This document shows positions 13,105-33,900 of a stretch of 64,000 nucleotides of DNA, in pieces. The notes under the pieces were generated by a model that searched no databases, was not told where the DNA came from, and saw nothing but the letters and a program-made list of their open reading frames with translations. This DNA is from Streptomyces taklimakanensis (GTDB lineage: Bacteria > Actinomycetota > Actinomycetes > Streptomycetales > Streptomycetaceae), in contig NZ_WIXO01000001.1 of assembly GCF_009709575.1 (NCBI RefSeq), forward strand, positions 2,420,001-2,484,000, written 5' to 3'. How positions within the stretch are numbered: the stretch's first letter is position 1; each line of letters opens with the position of its first letter. Position numbers and translations under genes: made by a program.

Positions 13105-13644
13105 ATGAGTGGGGATGCGTCGTCGAACGATGCGTTGGCCGGGCGGGTCGCCGAGTTGGCGCGTCGGGTCTCCGAACTTGAGGGGCGGCTGGGGAGCGGC
13201 ACGGGAAGCCCGGGGGGCGACAAGGAGCCGGTCGCCGACGCGTACCGGGTGCTGCCGCAGCTCCGGGAGCGGCTGCGGGAGGCGGCACGTGGCGGGGTGC
13301 TGTTCGCCGGGTCCGTGGCGGGCCCGGGCGGGGAGCGCGTGGAGTGGGAACGCTCCGCCGCCACCGAGTCGGTGCTGGAGTCCGACTGGTCGGAGCTGGC
13401 CGACGCACTGGGTGCGCTGGGGCAACCGGTCCGGCTGCGGCTGCTCCAGGCGCTGCTGGAAGGACGGACCGCGGTCGCCGAACTCGTGGAGCTGGACGGC
13501 CTCGGCACCACCGGCCAGATCTACCACCACCTGCGGCAGCTCGTCTCCGCCGGCTGGCTGGAGACGGCGGGCCGCGGGCACTACCAGGTCCCACCGACCC
13601 GGCTCGTCCCGCTGTTGGTCGTGATCACCGCGGCCCGCCACTAG
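13105..13644 (+). CDS. ArsR-type winged-helix transcriptional regulator (179 aa)
   Basis: The C-terminal half is a winged helix: ELADALGALGQPVRLRLLQALLEGRTAVAELV followed by the recognition region GTTGQIYHHLRQLVSAGWLE and the wing GRGHYQVPP. The N-terminal half (residues 1-90) is a predicted coiled coil (AGRVAELARRVSELEGRL) plus a small linker, giving a longer protein than classic ArsR. No metal-binding Cys pair is present. It converges on the NRPS operon end across a short hairpin, so a role in controlling that operon is possible but not shown. Confidence 0.8.
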   Translation: MSGDASSNDALAGRVAELARRVSELEGRLGSGTGSPGGDKEPVADAYRVLPQLRERLREAARGGVLFAGSVAGPGGERVEWERSAATESVLESDWSELADALGALGQPVRLRLLQALLEGRTAVAELVELDGLGTTGQIYHHLRQLVSAGWLETAGRGHYQVPPTRLVPLLVVITAARH

Positions 13645-13666
13645 GCGCACCGCTCGGGCGGTGCGC
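13645..13666. terminator. Short bidirectional terminator at the end of the NRPS operon
   Basis: A 9-bp perfect stem (13645-13653 with 13658-13666) and a 4-base loop fill the 26-bp gap between the stop codons of the ArsR gene and mbtH. Confidence 0.7.
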
Positions 13667-13670
13667 GGGA

Positions 13671-13880
13671 TCAGTCGCCCACCGCCGCGACGAGGGACTT
13701 CGGGCGCATGTCCGTCCAGACGGTCTCGACGTGTTCCAGACAGGCGGCGCGGCTGTCGGGGCCGAAGTCGCGCGTCCAGCCGGCCGGAACGTCGGCGAAC
13801 TCGGGCCAGAGCGAGTACTGACCCTCGTCGTTGACCAGCACCAGGAAGGACGCGTCGTGGTCGTCGAAGGGATTGGTCAC
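13671..13880 (-). CDS. MbtH-like protein (69 aa)
   Basis: Complete MbtH family member: [28 protein letters not shown], then [14 protein letters not shown] with the conserved tryptophans. MbtH proteins bind and activate adenylation domains of NRPSs in the cytosol. It is the last gene of the operon, 18 bp after the C-A-T-C-A-T-E-C NRPS, and probably serves one or more of the four A domains encoded here. Confidence 0.96.
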   Translation of the reverse strand: MTNPFDDHDASFLVLVNDEGQYSLWPEFADVPAGWTRDFGPDSRAACLEHVETVWTDMRPKSLVAAVGD

Positions 13881-13898
13881 GGTTCGTCCTCTCGATCG

Positions 13899-23143
<9,245 letters not shown>

Positions 23144-23147
<4 letters not shown>

Positions 23148-26100
23148 CGGGGGGAACCCGACGCCGTGCCCCGGGCGCGCAGCAACGGGGCGAGGATCTC
23201 GCCGATCTCGGCCAGCGGACCGGGCCTGCCCATCTCCGCGTGCGGACACGCCACGGGGCGCACGTCCGGCTTCCCCCCGTCGAGGTACGGCCGCCACTGT
23301 TCGGCGGCCACCTCGGGGGAGGTCCCCAGCGCGGTGAAGACCAGCAGGTCGCCGCCGTAGCCGGAGGGGGTGTGGTCGTGTGAGAGGACGGCGTTGTTGG
23401 CGTAGATCCGGCAGAGTGTCCCGATCGTCTCCTCGTCGAACGACGCCAGCAGACCGGTGTGTTCGCGGGCGATCTCCAAGAAGCGCGACCGGGTCAGCTC
23501 CTCACCGGCCCACAGGGCCGGGTCGTAGCCGAAGAACTGCAGGATCGTCCCCATCACGTGGTCCGGGCCGAAGCGTTTCGCGGTGCCGTCGTCCCCGCGG
23601 TCGCCAAAGCCTTCGGTCCCGGCCGGAGGACCGGACGGCAGCGCGTCGAGGACGGCCAGCAGGCCCGCGGGTTCCCCCGCCCGCTGGAGCTGCACGGCCA
23701 TCTCGTGCGCCACCAAACCGCCGAACGACCACCCGAGCAGGTGGTACGGACCGGCCGGCCGCACGCTGCGGAGCCGGTCCACGTAGTCCGCGGCCATCTC
23801 GGCGATCGATCCGGGCAGTACCCGCGAGCCGTCCAGGCCGCGCGCCTGGAGCCCGTACACCGGTTGGTCGGTGCCGAGCGGCCCGGTCAACCCCGCGTAG
23901 GACCAGGCGATGCCGGCGGCCGGGTGCACGCAGAACAGCGGCGGCCGGTCGCCTTCCTCCCGCAGCGGCAACAGCACCCCGGTGCCGCCGAGAGCCGGTG
24001 GTACCGGCTCTCGGCGGCGCCGTACCGGAGCCGCGGCCGCGGACCGCGGGCCGTCCACGGGGTGGTGCGGTGCGTACGCGACCCGCTCCAGCAGCGCGAC
24101 GAACCGCTCGGCGAGGCCGTTCGCGCGCTCGGGGTCGACCAGGTGCGGCCGGTACTCGACCTGTACGGCCAGCGTGTCACCGCGGTGACTGAGGACGACG
24201 CCCAGCGGGTAGTGCTGCCGGTCGTCACCGGAAGCGCGGACCAGTTCCAGACCGGGGGCGGGACGGCGCAGCGGCTCGTCGTCGAACGGGTAGTTGGCGA
24301 ACGACATCATCGTGTCGAACATGTCTCCGCTGTCGGTGATACGGCGGATGTCGGTGAGGCTCATGTGCTGGTACGGCAGGAGCGCGGCCTGCTCGTCCTG
24401 CACGCGCACGAACAGTTCGCCCGGGGACTCGGCCGGGTCGAGCCGCACCCGCGTCGGCACGGTGTTGATGAACAGTCCCACCATCCCCTCGACCCCCGGC
24501 AGTTCGGCCGGCCGGCCGGAGACCACCGAACCGAACACGACGTCCCGCCGGCCGGTCTCCTCGCCGAGCACGATCGCCCAGCACGCCTGGAGCACGGTCG
24601 CGACGGTCACGCCGTGCCGCCGCGCCATGTCCACCAGCGCGCGGGTCACGTCCTGGTCCAGCGAGAACCGCAGGTGCCGCGACGGTTGCGGCTCGCCCTG
24701 CTCCCGGCGGCCGATCCGGGTGGCGGTCAGACCGTCCAACGCCGAGCGCCAGGCCTCCTCGGCCGCCTGCCCGTCCACTCCGGACAGCCAGTTCAGGTAC
24801 TCGCGGAACGGCGTTCCCGCGGGCAGCCCGTGCGGGGTGCCGGTGACCTGCGCCCGGTAGAGGGCGAACACCTCCCCGACGACGATCGGCAGCGACCAGC
24901 CGTCCAGCAGGATGTGGTGCGTGGAGAACACCAGCCGGCGCCGTCCGCCGCCGAGGTCGATCAGCAGCAGCCGCATCAGCGGCGGCCGGCCCGGATCGTA
25001 GGGGCGGGCGCGCTCGTCCGCCAGGAGGCGTTCGACCTCGCGCTCCTTCCCCTCCTCCGACAGCGCGCTCAGGTCCGCCTCCCGCCACGGTGGTTCCACC
25101 CCGGGCCGGAGGATCTGCACCGGCTGCGACAGGCCGGTGTGCACGAAGGCGGCGCCGAGGTTGGGGTGGCGGTCCAGAAGGGCGCGGAACGCCGCCCGCA
25201 TGGCCGCGGTGTCCAGGTCCCCGTCCAGTTCGAGCCAGAACTGGACGGTGTACAGCGAGTGCGGCGCGTCCCCGGAGCCGCCTTCCTCCGAGTCGTCCAG
25301 CGCGCCGAGGAGGAGGTGGTAGAGCATGCCCTGCTGGAGCGAGGAGAGCGGCAGGACGTCCGTCAGGCCCGGGTGGTCGCGCTCCAACCGTTCGACCTGC
25401 TCCTGGTCGAGGTCGACCAGCGGGAAGTCGGACGGTGTACGGCCACCGGCGCCCGGCTCGGCGGCGTGCGCGGCCAACGCGTCCAGGATCTCGAACCACG
25501 TGTCGGCCAGCTCGTCCACCAGGCGGTCGTCCAGGATCCCGTCCGCCCAGGAGAACGCGACGCGCAGCTCGGCGCCGTCCGCGGTGTCCTCGGTCAGGGC
25601 GTTGACGGACAGCGGGTGGTCCAGCGGCATGTCCGCGTCCGCGCCGGCCGTCATGCCGGTCTCGGGCGCGGGCGACCAGTCCTGTTCGCCCCGGTCGGCG
25701 GGGAGCAGGAAGCGGCCGAAGTAGTTGAAGCCGATGTGCCGGGGTTCGGCGGCGGCCAGCCGGGGTCCGGTCTCCGGGTTGAGGTGGCGGAGCATGCCGA
25801 ATCCGATCCCCTTGTCCGGGATGCCGCGGAGCTGCTCCTTCACCCGCCGCAGGGCCCGGCCGAGTTCGGCACCGGAGGCGGGTCCCCGGCCGGGCTCGGT
25901 GCCGGGGGCGAGACGCACCGGATACATGCTGGTGAACCAGCCGACCGTGCGCGACAGGTCGGCGCCGGGCACCACCGGTTCACGGCCGTGGCCCTCGACG
26001 TCGATCACCACGTCCTCGGTGGTGTCCAGGCAGCGCTGGACGGCCAGGGCGAGGGCGGTCAGCAGCACGTCGTTGATCTCGCAGTGGAACGCGGCCGGGA

Positions 26101-29100
26101 TGGTGGTGAACAGGTGTCGGGCCCGGTCCGCGCCGTAGACCGCGGTGCGGGAGCGGGCCGTGCCGGTGGTGTCGCGGGCGGGGTCCAGGGGGCGCTTGGC
26201 GAGCCGGGGGCCGGGGACGGCCAGCATCCTCTCCCACAACGGGAGTTCGGCCGCCCGCTCGGGGGTGCGCGCCTGCTCGGCCAGGGCGCGGCTCCAGTGC
26301 CGCAGGGAGGTCTCGACCGGGCGGAGGCGGGGTGTGCGGCCCGCGGCGATCTCCTGGTGGGCGGCGACGAGGTCGGGCACGACGACGCGCCAGGAGACAC
26401 CGTCGCAGGCCAGGTGGTTGGCCATGAACAGCAGGCGGCCCGGTGCCTTCGGTCCCGCGTCGAACCAGACCACGCGCACCATGCGACCGGCCCGGACGTC
26501 GAGTTCGCCCTGGGCCCGGCGGCTCTCCCGGAGCAGGACGTCGACGAGACCGTCACCGGTGGCGGCACCGATCGGCACCCGCCGCACGCAGGCGGCGGCG
26601 GAGACGGTGCCCGCGGGACGGACTTCCAGGGACCAGCCCGGCGCCGACCGGTCGAGCCGGAGCCGGAACGCGTCGTGGTGGTCGACCAACGCTTGGACGG
26701 CGGCGGTCAGTCGATCCTCGCGCAGTCCTCCGGGGACGCGGAGCAGCACGGCCTGGTGGAAGCCGTCGACGGGGCCGCCCTGGTCGCGCAGCCAGTGCAT
26801 GATCGGGGTGAGCGGAACGTCGCCGACCGCCGCGTCGACGCCGTCGGCCGCGCGCCGGGTGGTCTCGCGGGCGGCCCGGGCGAGGGACTGGACCGTCTTG
26901 TGCTCGAAGACGTCCTGGGGAGTGAGGACCAGCCCGGACTGCCGCAGTCGGCTGACGAGTTGGATGGACATGATGCTGTCGCCGCCGAGGTCGAAGAAGC
27001 TCCGGTCCCGCGGTACGCGGGACGTGCGCAGCACCTCGGCGAAGGCCGCGGCGACCAGGTCCTCCCGGGACGCGGGGGCCGCGCCCGCCTTCTCGTCCGC
27101 GGGTTCGGAGGGCACGGGCGCGACGGCCGACGCCGGTTCCGGTTTCGGGGCCGGGGCCGGGGCCGGTTCCGGGGCGAGGAGAGGCCGGGGTTCCGTCCCG
27201 CGGGAGAGTTTGCCCCCGGGGGTGCGGGGGAGGGACGCGGTCGGACGGATCTCGGCCGGGACCAGGTGGGCGGGGAGACGCTCGGCGAGCCACGCGCGCA
27301 GCCCCTCCGGGGTCGGCGGCGCGGCCGCGTCCACCGGGACCGGGTAGGCGATCAGCCGGGGGTGCCCCGGCCGGTCCGTACGGACCGCGGCCATCGCCTC
27401 GACGACCCCGGGGTGCCGGCCCAGGACCGCCTCCACCTCGCCCGGCTCGACGCGGAAGCCGTTGATCTTCACTTGCGCGTCCACCCGGCCGAGGAACTCC
27501 AACTGCCCGTCCGTCCGCCAACGGACCAGGTCGCCGGTGCGGTACATCCGCCCACCGGGCGGGCCGAAGGGGTCCGCCGGGAAGCGTTCCGCGGTCAGCC
27601 CCGGACGCGCCAGGTAACCGCGCGCGATCCCGTCGCCGGCGAGGTACAGCTCGCCCGCGCGGCCCGGTTCCACCGGCCGCAGCGCGCTGTCGAGCACATA
27701 TGTGTGGACGTGGCCGAGCGGGCGGCCGATGGGCGGCGCGTCGCCGGCCGGGGCCTCACCGGCCCGCCAGGCGGTGGCGTACACGGTGGCCTCGGTCGGC
27801 CCGTAGACGTTGAGCAGCCGGGTGCCCGGCATCACCTCGGCGATCCGGGCGGCGAGGGCGCCGGGCAGCGCCTCCCCCGCCACCGCCAGGGTCCGGGCCG
27901 ACAGATCCAGCCCCGTCCGCTCCAGCAGGCGGCCCAGCACCGAGGGAACGGCGCACACCAGGCCGCCGGACCAGCGCGGCGGCTCGTCGTCCAGCAGGGA
28001 GAGCAGGCTGGCGACGATCTCCACCGTGCCGCCGGCGGCCAGCGGCGCGAACACCTCGACCACCGACACGTCGAAGCCGAACGACGTCGCGGCGAGGCCG
28101 TGCGCGAGCGCCTCCGCGCCGAGTTCGGCCTCGGCCCAGGCCAGCAGCGGCGGCACGTTGCGGTGCGGCACGACGACCCCCTTCGGCGTGCCCGTCGACC
28201 CCGAGGTGTAGACGACGTACGCCGGATGGTCGGGCAGCAGCGGTGCGATCCGGTCGGTGTCGGTGACGTCGTGCGACGCGACGGCCCCGGATTCCTCCAC
28301 CACCGCGGCGTCGTCCAGGACGACGACCGGGCCCGGTGGGTCGCCGAGGTCGCGGGCGGCCCCCGCCGCGTCGGTGACCAGGCACGAGGGCCGAGCGTCA
28401 CCGATCATGAAACGGAGCCGCTCGGCCGGGTACGCCGGGTCGAGGGACAGGTAGGCGGCGCCGGACTTCAAGACCGCCAGCATCGCCACGAGCGTGTCCG
28501 CGGACCTCGGCAGCAGCAGCCCGACCACCCTCTCGGGCCCGGCTCCCCGACCGATCAGCACCCTGGCCAGCCGGTTGGCCCGCTCGTGCAGTTCACGGTG
28601 GGTGAGGCCTCCGGTCCGGTCGCGCACCGCGACCGCGTCCGGTGCCCGCCGCGCCGCCGCCTCCAGCAGGGCGGTCAGCGTGCCGGGTACGGCTCCGCGC
28701 GCCGCCGGCCGGGACCAGACGCGAACGGTGGCCGCCTCGCCGGTGTCCAACAGCTCCAGGGCGCCCACCGTGCGGCCGGGCGCCGCGACGGCCGTGTCCA
28801 GCAGGGTGCGCAGGCGCCGGGCGTGCGCGTCGAGTTCGGCCTCGGAACGGCGGTCGGCGGGGCCGGTGAGGACCGCCCGGAACCGGTGACCGGACGGGTC
28901 CTCCTCCACCACGATCCGCACCACCTCGTCCGGGCCGGCCGGGCCGTCCGGCTCCACGCCGATCCGGCGGCCGACCGCCCGGTGTTCGCCGAACCGCAGC
29001 TCGGGCCCGGCCTCGCGGACGTCGACGACCGTGCCGTACAGCCGGGCACCGGGAGCGGTCAGGCCGAGCTCGCGACAGACCTCGGCGTGCCGGACCCGCT

Positions 29101-30031
29101 GGTGCCGTCGGGCCCGACGGGACTCCACGCCGACCTGCCGGACCAACTCCGCGAACGGCGTGCCGGCCCGGACGTCGAGACGCAGCGCGGCGACGTCCTC
29201 GGCCGCGGCCGGCGTCCGCCGTGCGGCGCGCTCCGGGCGGCCGTCCACCGGCAGGCCGAGCACCACATCGGTCTCGCCGGTCGTCCGGTGCAGGTAGGCC
29301 GCGACGGCGGCGATCAGGACCGCGCGCGGGTGGGCGCCGCAGTACCGGGCCGCGGCGCGCACCCGGTCGGTCGCCGCGACGTCGAGGACGGCGGACACGG
29401 ACAGGCCCGCCCCCGTCCCGGCCCGCCCGGTCGACACCGAGGGCGTCGGCGCCCCGGGAAGCGTCAGCGGCTCGGGACGGTCGGCGAAGCGTTCGCGCCA
29501 GTAGGCCGCGTCCGCCTCCCGGGCCGGGGAGGCCCGGTAGGCGGCCTCGTCCGCGGTGAACCGCCCCAGTGGCGACAGCGCGTCCTCGGCCGGGAGGGTC
29601 CCGTCGATCCGCGCGGTGTACACCTCGGCGGCGCGGCGGCCCACCAGGGCGCAGCCGAACGCGTCCAGGACCGCCCGCGGGTGCCGGTGGAACCACGCGA
29701 ACCGATCGGCCGCGAGTCGGAGCAGGGCCTGCGCGGACCTCGTCCCCGCGTCGTCGGCGGCCAGTTCGGCCCGCAGCCACGCCTCGGCCGCGGCCGCCGG
29801 GTCGGCCTCGTCGGCGAGGTCCACCATGGCCAGCGGCAGGCTGCCCCCGTCGGTGAAGCCCGGGGGTCCGGCCGGTCCGTCCGTCGCGCGCAACCGTACG
29901 GCCTCCGCCTCGTCGACGACCTGACGGATCGCTTCCTGCAGCACGGTCACGTCCACCGCCCCGTGGATCTCCACGACCTCGGCCACGGCGGTGCCGGCCG
30001 TCGGGACCCACGTGATGTCGCGCTCAGACAT
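23144..30031 (-). CDS. NRPS with termination module: C*-A-T-E-C-TE (2295 aa)
   Basis: The ATG at 30031 is preceded by aggag and overlaps the upstream dehydrogenase gene by 8 bases. Domains: a first C-like domain whose HHxxxDG is replaced by [10 protein letters not shown] (near residue 120), probably inactive; A with [11 protein letters not shown] near 609; T GGDSI near 1017; E with [10 protein letters not shown] near 1207 (first His changed to Asn, second retained); C with HHILLDGWS near 1706; and a type I thioesterase with GWSFGG near 2100. The A pocket reads about DVVCAAVVY, which I cannot assign. C joins TE directly with no A-T between, which is unusual. TE makes this the likely last protein of the line, so translation order (before the dimodular NRPS) differs from likely biosynthetic order. 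The degenerate first C could be complemented by the terminal C of the dimodular NRPS. Confidence 0.95.
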
Positions 30032-30950
30032 GGCTGCCAACTCCTGCGTGCCGGGATCGGTCGGTGGCTCGGTGGCTCGGGTACGGATGGAATCCACGGC
30101 CGCTCTTCCTCCCGAGGTTTCCCTCGGCGACCAGCCGGGCCAGCAGCGGCGTCGGCCGGAACCGTTCGTCACCGGTGTGCTCGCGCAGCACGTCGAGGGT
30201 GTCGAGCACGGTGTCGAGGCCGATCAGGTCCGCGGTCCGCAACGGTCCCGTGGCGTGCCCGAAGCAGTCCTGGAAGACGCGGTCCACGGTGTCCGCGTCG
30301 GCGGTGCCCTCGTCCACGACGGCGGCCGCCTCGTTGACCGTCAGCATCAGCACGCGGTTGCCGACGAAGCCGGGGCCGTCACCGACCACGATCGCCTCCT
30401 TGCCGAGACCCGCCAGGAGGTCCACGGTCAGCGCGAGGGCGTGCGCGCCGGTGTGCGGGGACCCGACGACCTCGACGGTGTCCTTCAACGGGGCCGGGTT
30501 CATGAAGTGGGTGCCGACCACCCGCTCGGGCCGGCCGGTGAAGGAGCCCAGTCGACCTATCGGAATCGCCGAGGTGCACGACGCGAACACCGTCTCGGGC
30601 GGACACACCCGATCCAGCTCCCCGAGGACCGCCTCCTTGAGCGGCACCCGCTCCGGCACGCACTCCACCACGAAGCGGGCGCCGGACAGGGCGGAGAGCC
30701 CCTCCGCCCAGGTCACCCGTTCCTCCACCGGGCCCACGGCCCGTCGGCGCAGCAGACGCACCGCGCGCACACCGGCGCGCAGGCGCTCCGGTCCGGCGGC
30801 ACGCGCGGCCGGATCCGGGTCGACGACCACGACGGGGTGGCCGGCCGCGGCGAAGCACTGGGCGACGCCGGTCCCCATGGTGCCGGCGCCCACGACGCCG
30901 ACCGGCAGCCCGGTCGTGCCGGATGGTTCGCGGTCCTTGCTCTCGCCCAC
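30024..30950 (-). CDS. 3-hydroxyacyl-CoA dehydrogenase family protein, FkbK-like (308 aa)
   Basis: The N-terminal Rossmann motif is [15 protein letters not shown]; the catalytic region is SCTSAIPIG...[19 protein letters not shown] with His, and FVGNRV precedes the C-terminal all-helical domain ([15 protein letters not shown]). In methoxymalonyl/hydroxymalonyl-ACP pathways (FkbK, Asm13, ZmaG types) such an enzyme oxidises glyceryl-ACP at C3. Here it lies in the same operon as FkbH-, FkbI- and ACP-type genes, which supports that role, although it is separated from them by the PKS and A-T genes. It is placed 37 bp after the KS protein gene and overlaps the NRPS start downstream by 8 bp. Confidence 0.88.
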   Translation of the reverse strand: MGESKDREPSGTTGLPVGVVGAGTMGTGVAQCFAAAGHPVVVVDPDPAARAAGPERLRAGVRAVRLLRRRAVGPVEERVTWAEGLSALSGARFVVECVPERVPLKEAVLGELDRVCPPETVFASCTSAIPIGRLGSFTGRPERVVGTHFMNPAPLKDTVEVVGSPHTGAHALALTVDLLAGLGKEAIVVGDGPGFVGNRVLMLTVNEAAAVVDEGTADADTVDRVFQDCFGHATGPLRTADLIGLDTVLDTLDVLREHTGDERFRPTPLLARLVAEGNLGRKSGRGFHPYPSHRATDRSRHAGVGSHV

Positions 30951-30987
30951 GTGGGGCTCCCTTCCCGGTCGGGTTGTGCTCGCGGTG

Positions 30988-33900
30988 TCAGTCGGCGGAC
31001 GCGACAGCGGTGCGCGCCAGGGAGATCAGGTCGTCGGTGAGGGCGAGCACCGTCGCCTCGTCGAACAGCTCGGTGCGGTACTCGACGGCGATCCGGTCCT
31101 CGGTGACGCTCCAGTGGAGGTCGGGGACGCGGCCGTCGCCCACGACGCCGGCAGCACCGGTGCCGCCGGTGCCGCCGTGGTCCACCGTGACGTCGAACAG
31201 CGGGGGGCGTCCCGGCAGCGGACGCGCCTCCGCGTCGGCGCGCAGCCGGGCGATGCGCTCGGTCAGGACCGCGAGCGGCGGCTCGTCCGCCACGTCGATC
31301 CGCAACGGCAGTGGTGTGCCGTGCGGCCGGAGGAGACCGAGCAGCAGTTCGTCGGCCTCGGCCCGGTCGGTGAGCAGGGTGGCGAGGGCGGCCAGCAGCC
31401 CGTCGCGGCCCAGGGCGGCGGCGAGACCGACGGGAAGCGGGGCCTCATGGCGATCCGTCACCCCGGTGCCGGTGCCCTGCGGGCGCGGCCGGTCCGTCGG
31501 CAACTCGAACGTCCGCAGTCCGGCGAGCGCGTCGGGCCGGTGCCCGCTCCGCTCGGTGGACACTCCGGGCAGCGCGGAGAGCGGGACGTCACCGTCGCCG
31601 GTGACCGTCCACAACAGGTCGAGCCACGCGTCCGCCATCGCGGCGATCGTGCTCCGGTCGAACAACTGCGTGCTGTACTCGACCACCACGTCCAGATCGT
31701 CCGCGCCGGCGCGTTCCCCGACCACCACCGAGATGTCGAACTTCGCGGTGCCCGGCGGAAGTCCGGGGAAGAGCGGACCACCGTCCTCGTCCACGGCCGG
31801 ACCGAACAGGCCCTCGCCGAGGACGAAGTGCGGCGGCAGCGTCTGGTGGACGTACATGACGTCGAAGATCGGGTTGCGGGACGGGTCCCGCTGCGGCGCC
31901 ACCTCCCGGACGACGGCGTCGAACGGGATCTCCTGGTTCTCCAGGCCGTCGATCACGGTGTCGCGCACCTTCCGCAGCAGCGTGCGGAAGTCCGGGTCGC
32001 CGGAGAGGTCGGAGCGCAGCGCGATGGTGTTGTTGAAGAAGCCGAGCAGGCCCCACAGTTCCGGGCGGGTGCGCCCGATGGTCGGAGTGCCGACCACGAT
32101 GTCGTGCCGGCCCGACCACCGGGACAGCAGCATCGTGAGCCCGGTGAGCAGCACCGTGAAGAGCGTGACGGACTCCCGCGCGCCGACCTCGCGCAGTCGG
32201 GTGACCAGTTCGGGCGGGACGGTCAGGCCGTGGGCGGCGCCCGCGAAGTCCATCCGGGCGGCGCGCGGCCGGTCGGTGGGCAGGTCCAGGACCGGTGGGT
32301 CGGCGAGCCGCTCCGTCCAGTAGCGCAGCTCGCCGTCGAGGAGCCCGTTCTCCAACAGCTCCCGTTGCCAACGGGCGTAGTCGGGGTACTGCACGGGCAG
32401 CGGGTCGAAGCGGTGCACCCGCCCCTCGCGACGTGCCTGGTAGAACCGCATGAGCTCGCCCATCAGGATCTGCGGTGCCCAGCCGTCGTTGACCGCGTGG
32501 TGGGTCAGCCAGCAGAAGAGGTGGTCGTCGGGGGCGAGGCGGACCAGGGTGACGCGGACCAGGGGGTCCCGCTCGACGTCGAGGACCCGCTCCGACTCGG
32601 CACGGATGATCGTGCGCGCCGTGCGCTCCGCGTCGGGCCGCCCGGTGAGGTCCTCGTAGCGGAAGAAGTCGCCGAGCCGTGGTCTGATCACCAGGCGCGC
32701 GCGACCGTCCACGGAGACGAAGTTGGACCGCAGGGTCTCGTGCCGTTCGGCCAGGTCCTCCCAGGCCAGACGCATCGCCTCGGGATCGATCGGGCCACGG
32801 TGGCGGGAGGCGCCGGGAAGGTTGTAGAGGGTGGTGTCGGGGTCGAGCTGGTGGTGGAACCACATGCGTTCCTGTCCGTAGGACAGCACCGGCTCGCCGC
32901 CGCGCCGGATCGGCGGGAGCTCCCGCGCACCGCTCGTCGCGGGGGTGGCGGGCTCCGGCTCGGACACCGTGGACGAGGAGGCGGACGAGACGGCGGACGA
33001 GGAGGCGGCGGAACGCCCGGCCGCGATGGCGGCGGCCAGGTCGGAGACGACGGAGTGGTCGTAGACGTCGATCATCCGCAGTTCGACGCCGTGGTGCTCC
33101 TTGGCCCGTTTCAGGAGGAGCAGGGCGATGATGGAGTTGCCGCCGAGGGCGAAGTAGTCGTCGTCGGGGGCGACGTCGTCCGCGTAGAGCAGTTCCGCCA
33201 GGGTCCGTCGCAGCCAGGGCAGCACCTCCGCCGGATCCGCGGCGCCGAGCGGTCCGGGGGCCTCGGGGAGCGATGGTTGCCCGGCGGTGGGCTCCCCGGC
33301 GGGCGCGTCGGCGGCCGGTGGTCCGACCGGCTCGACCGGTTCGACAAGGGGGTGTCGGTCGGTCCGAACCGTCGGTGCCTCGCCGGCCGGTCGGGCCCAG
33401 CAGCGGACGCCGCGGAACGGGTGGCCCGGCAGCGGTACGCGCCGCGCGGCGGGGGTCGTCTCCCGCCAGTCCGGGTCGTGTCCCGACTCGTACAGTCGCG
33501 CCAGCACGCCGAGCATGCCGTCCGTCTCGGCTCCCGCGGTGAGCACGGTGGCCCCGGCCCGGTCCGCGAGGTGCTCCGCCAGCAGGTCGCTCAGCTCGCC
33601 GCGACCGCCCAGCTCCACGAAGGTCGTCGGCCCGGCGGCCAGTTGCTCGTCGGCCGCGGCCCGCAGCCGCTCCGGCGACACCGGCGCCGCGGCGGGGTCC
33701 GCGGCGGCGAGGTCCCGTGTGTCCCGGTCGGTGAGCGTGCCGTTGAGGTGGCGGACCACGTAGCGGGAGAGCCCCGAGCTGATCAGCCCGTCCACGGTGA
33801 TCCCGGCTCGTTCGAGCACGGCGTGCGCGGCGAGTTGCCCGCGCACCGCCGCGGCCCGGTCCGTCGGAACCGGCAGGGCACGGGGCAGCGGGGCCGGATC

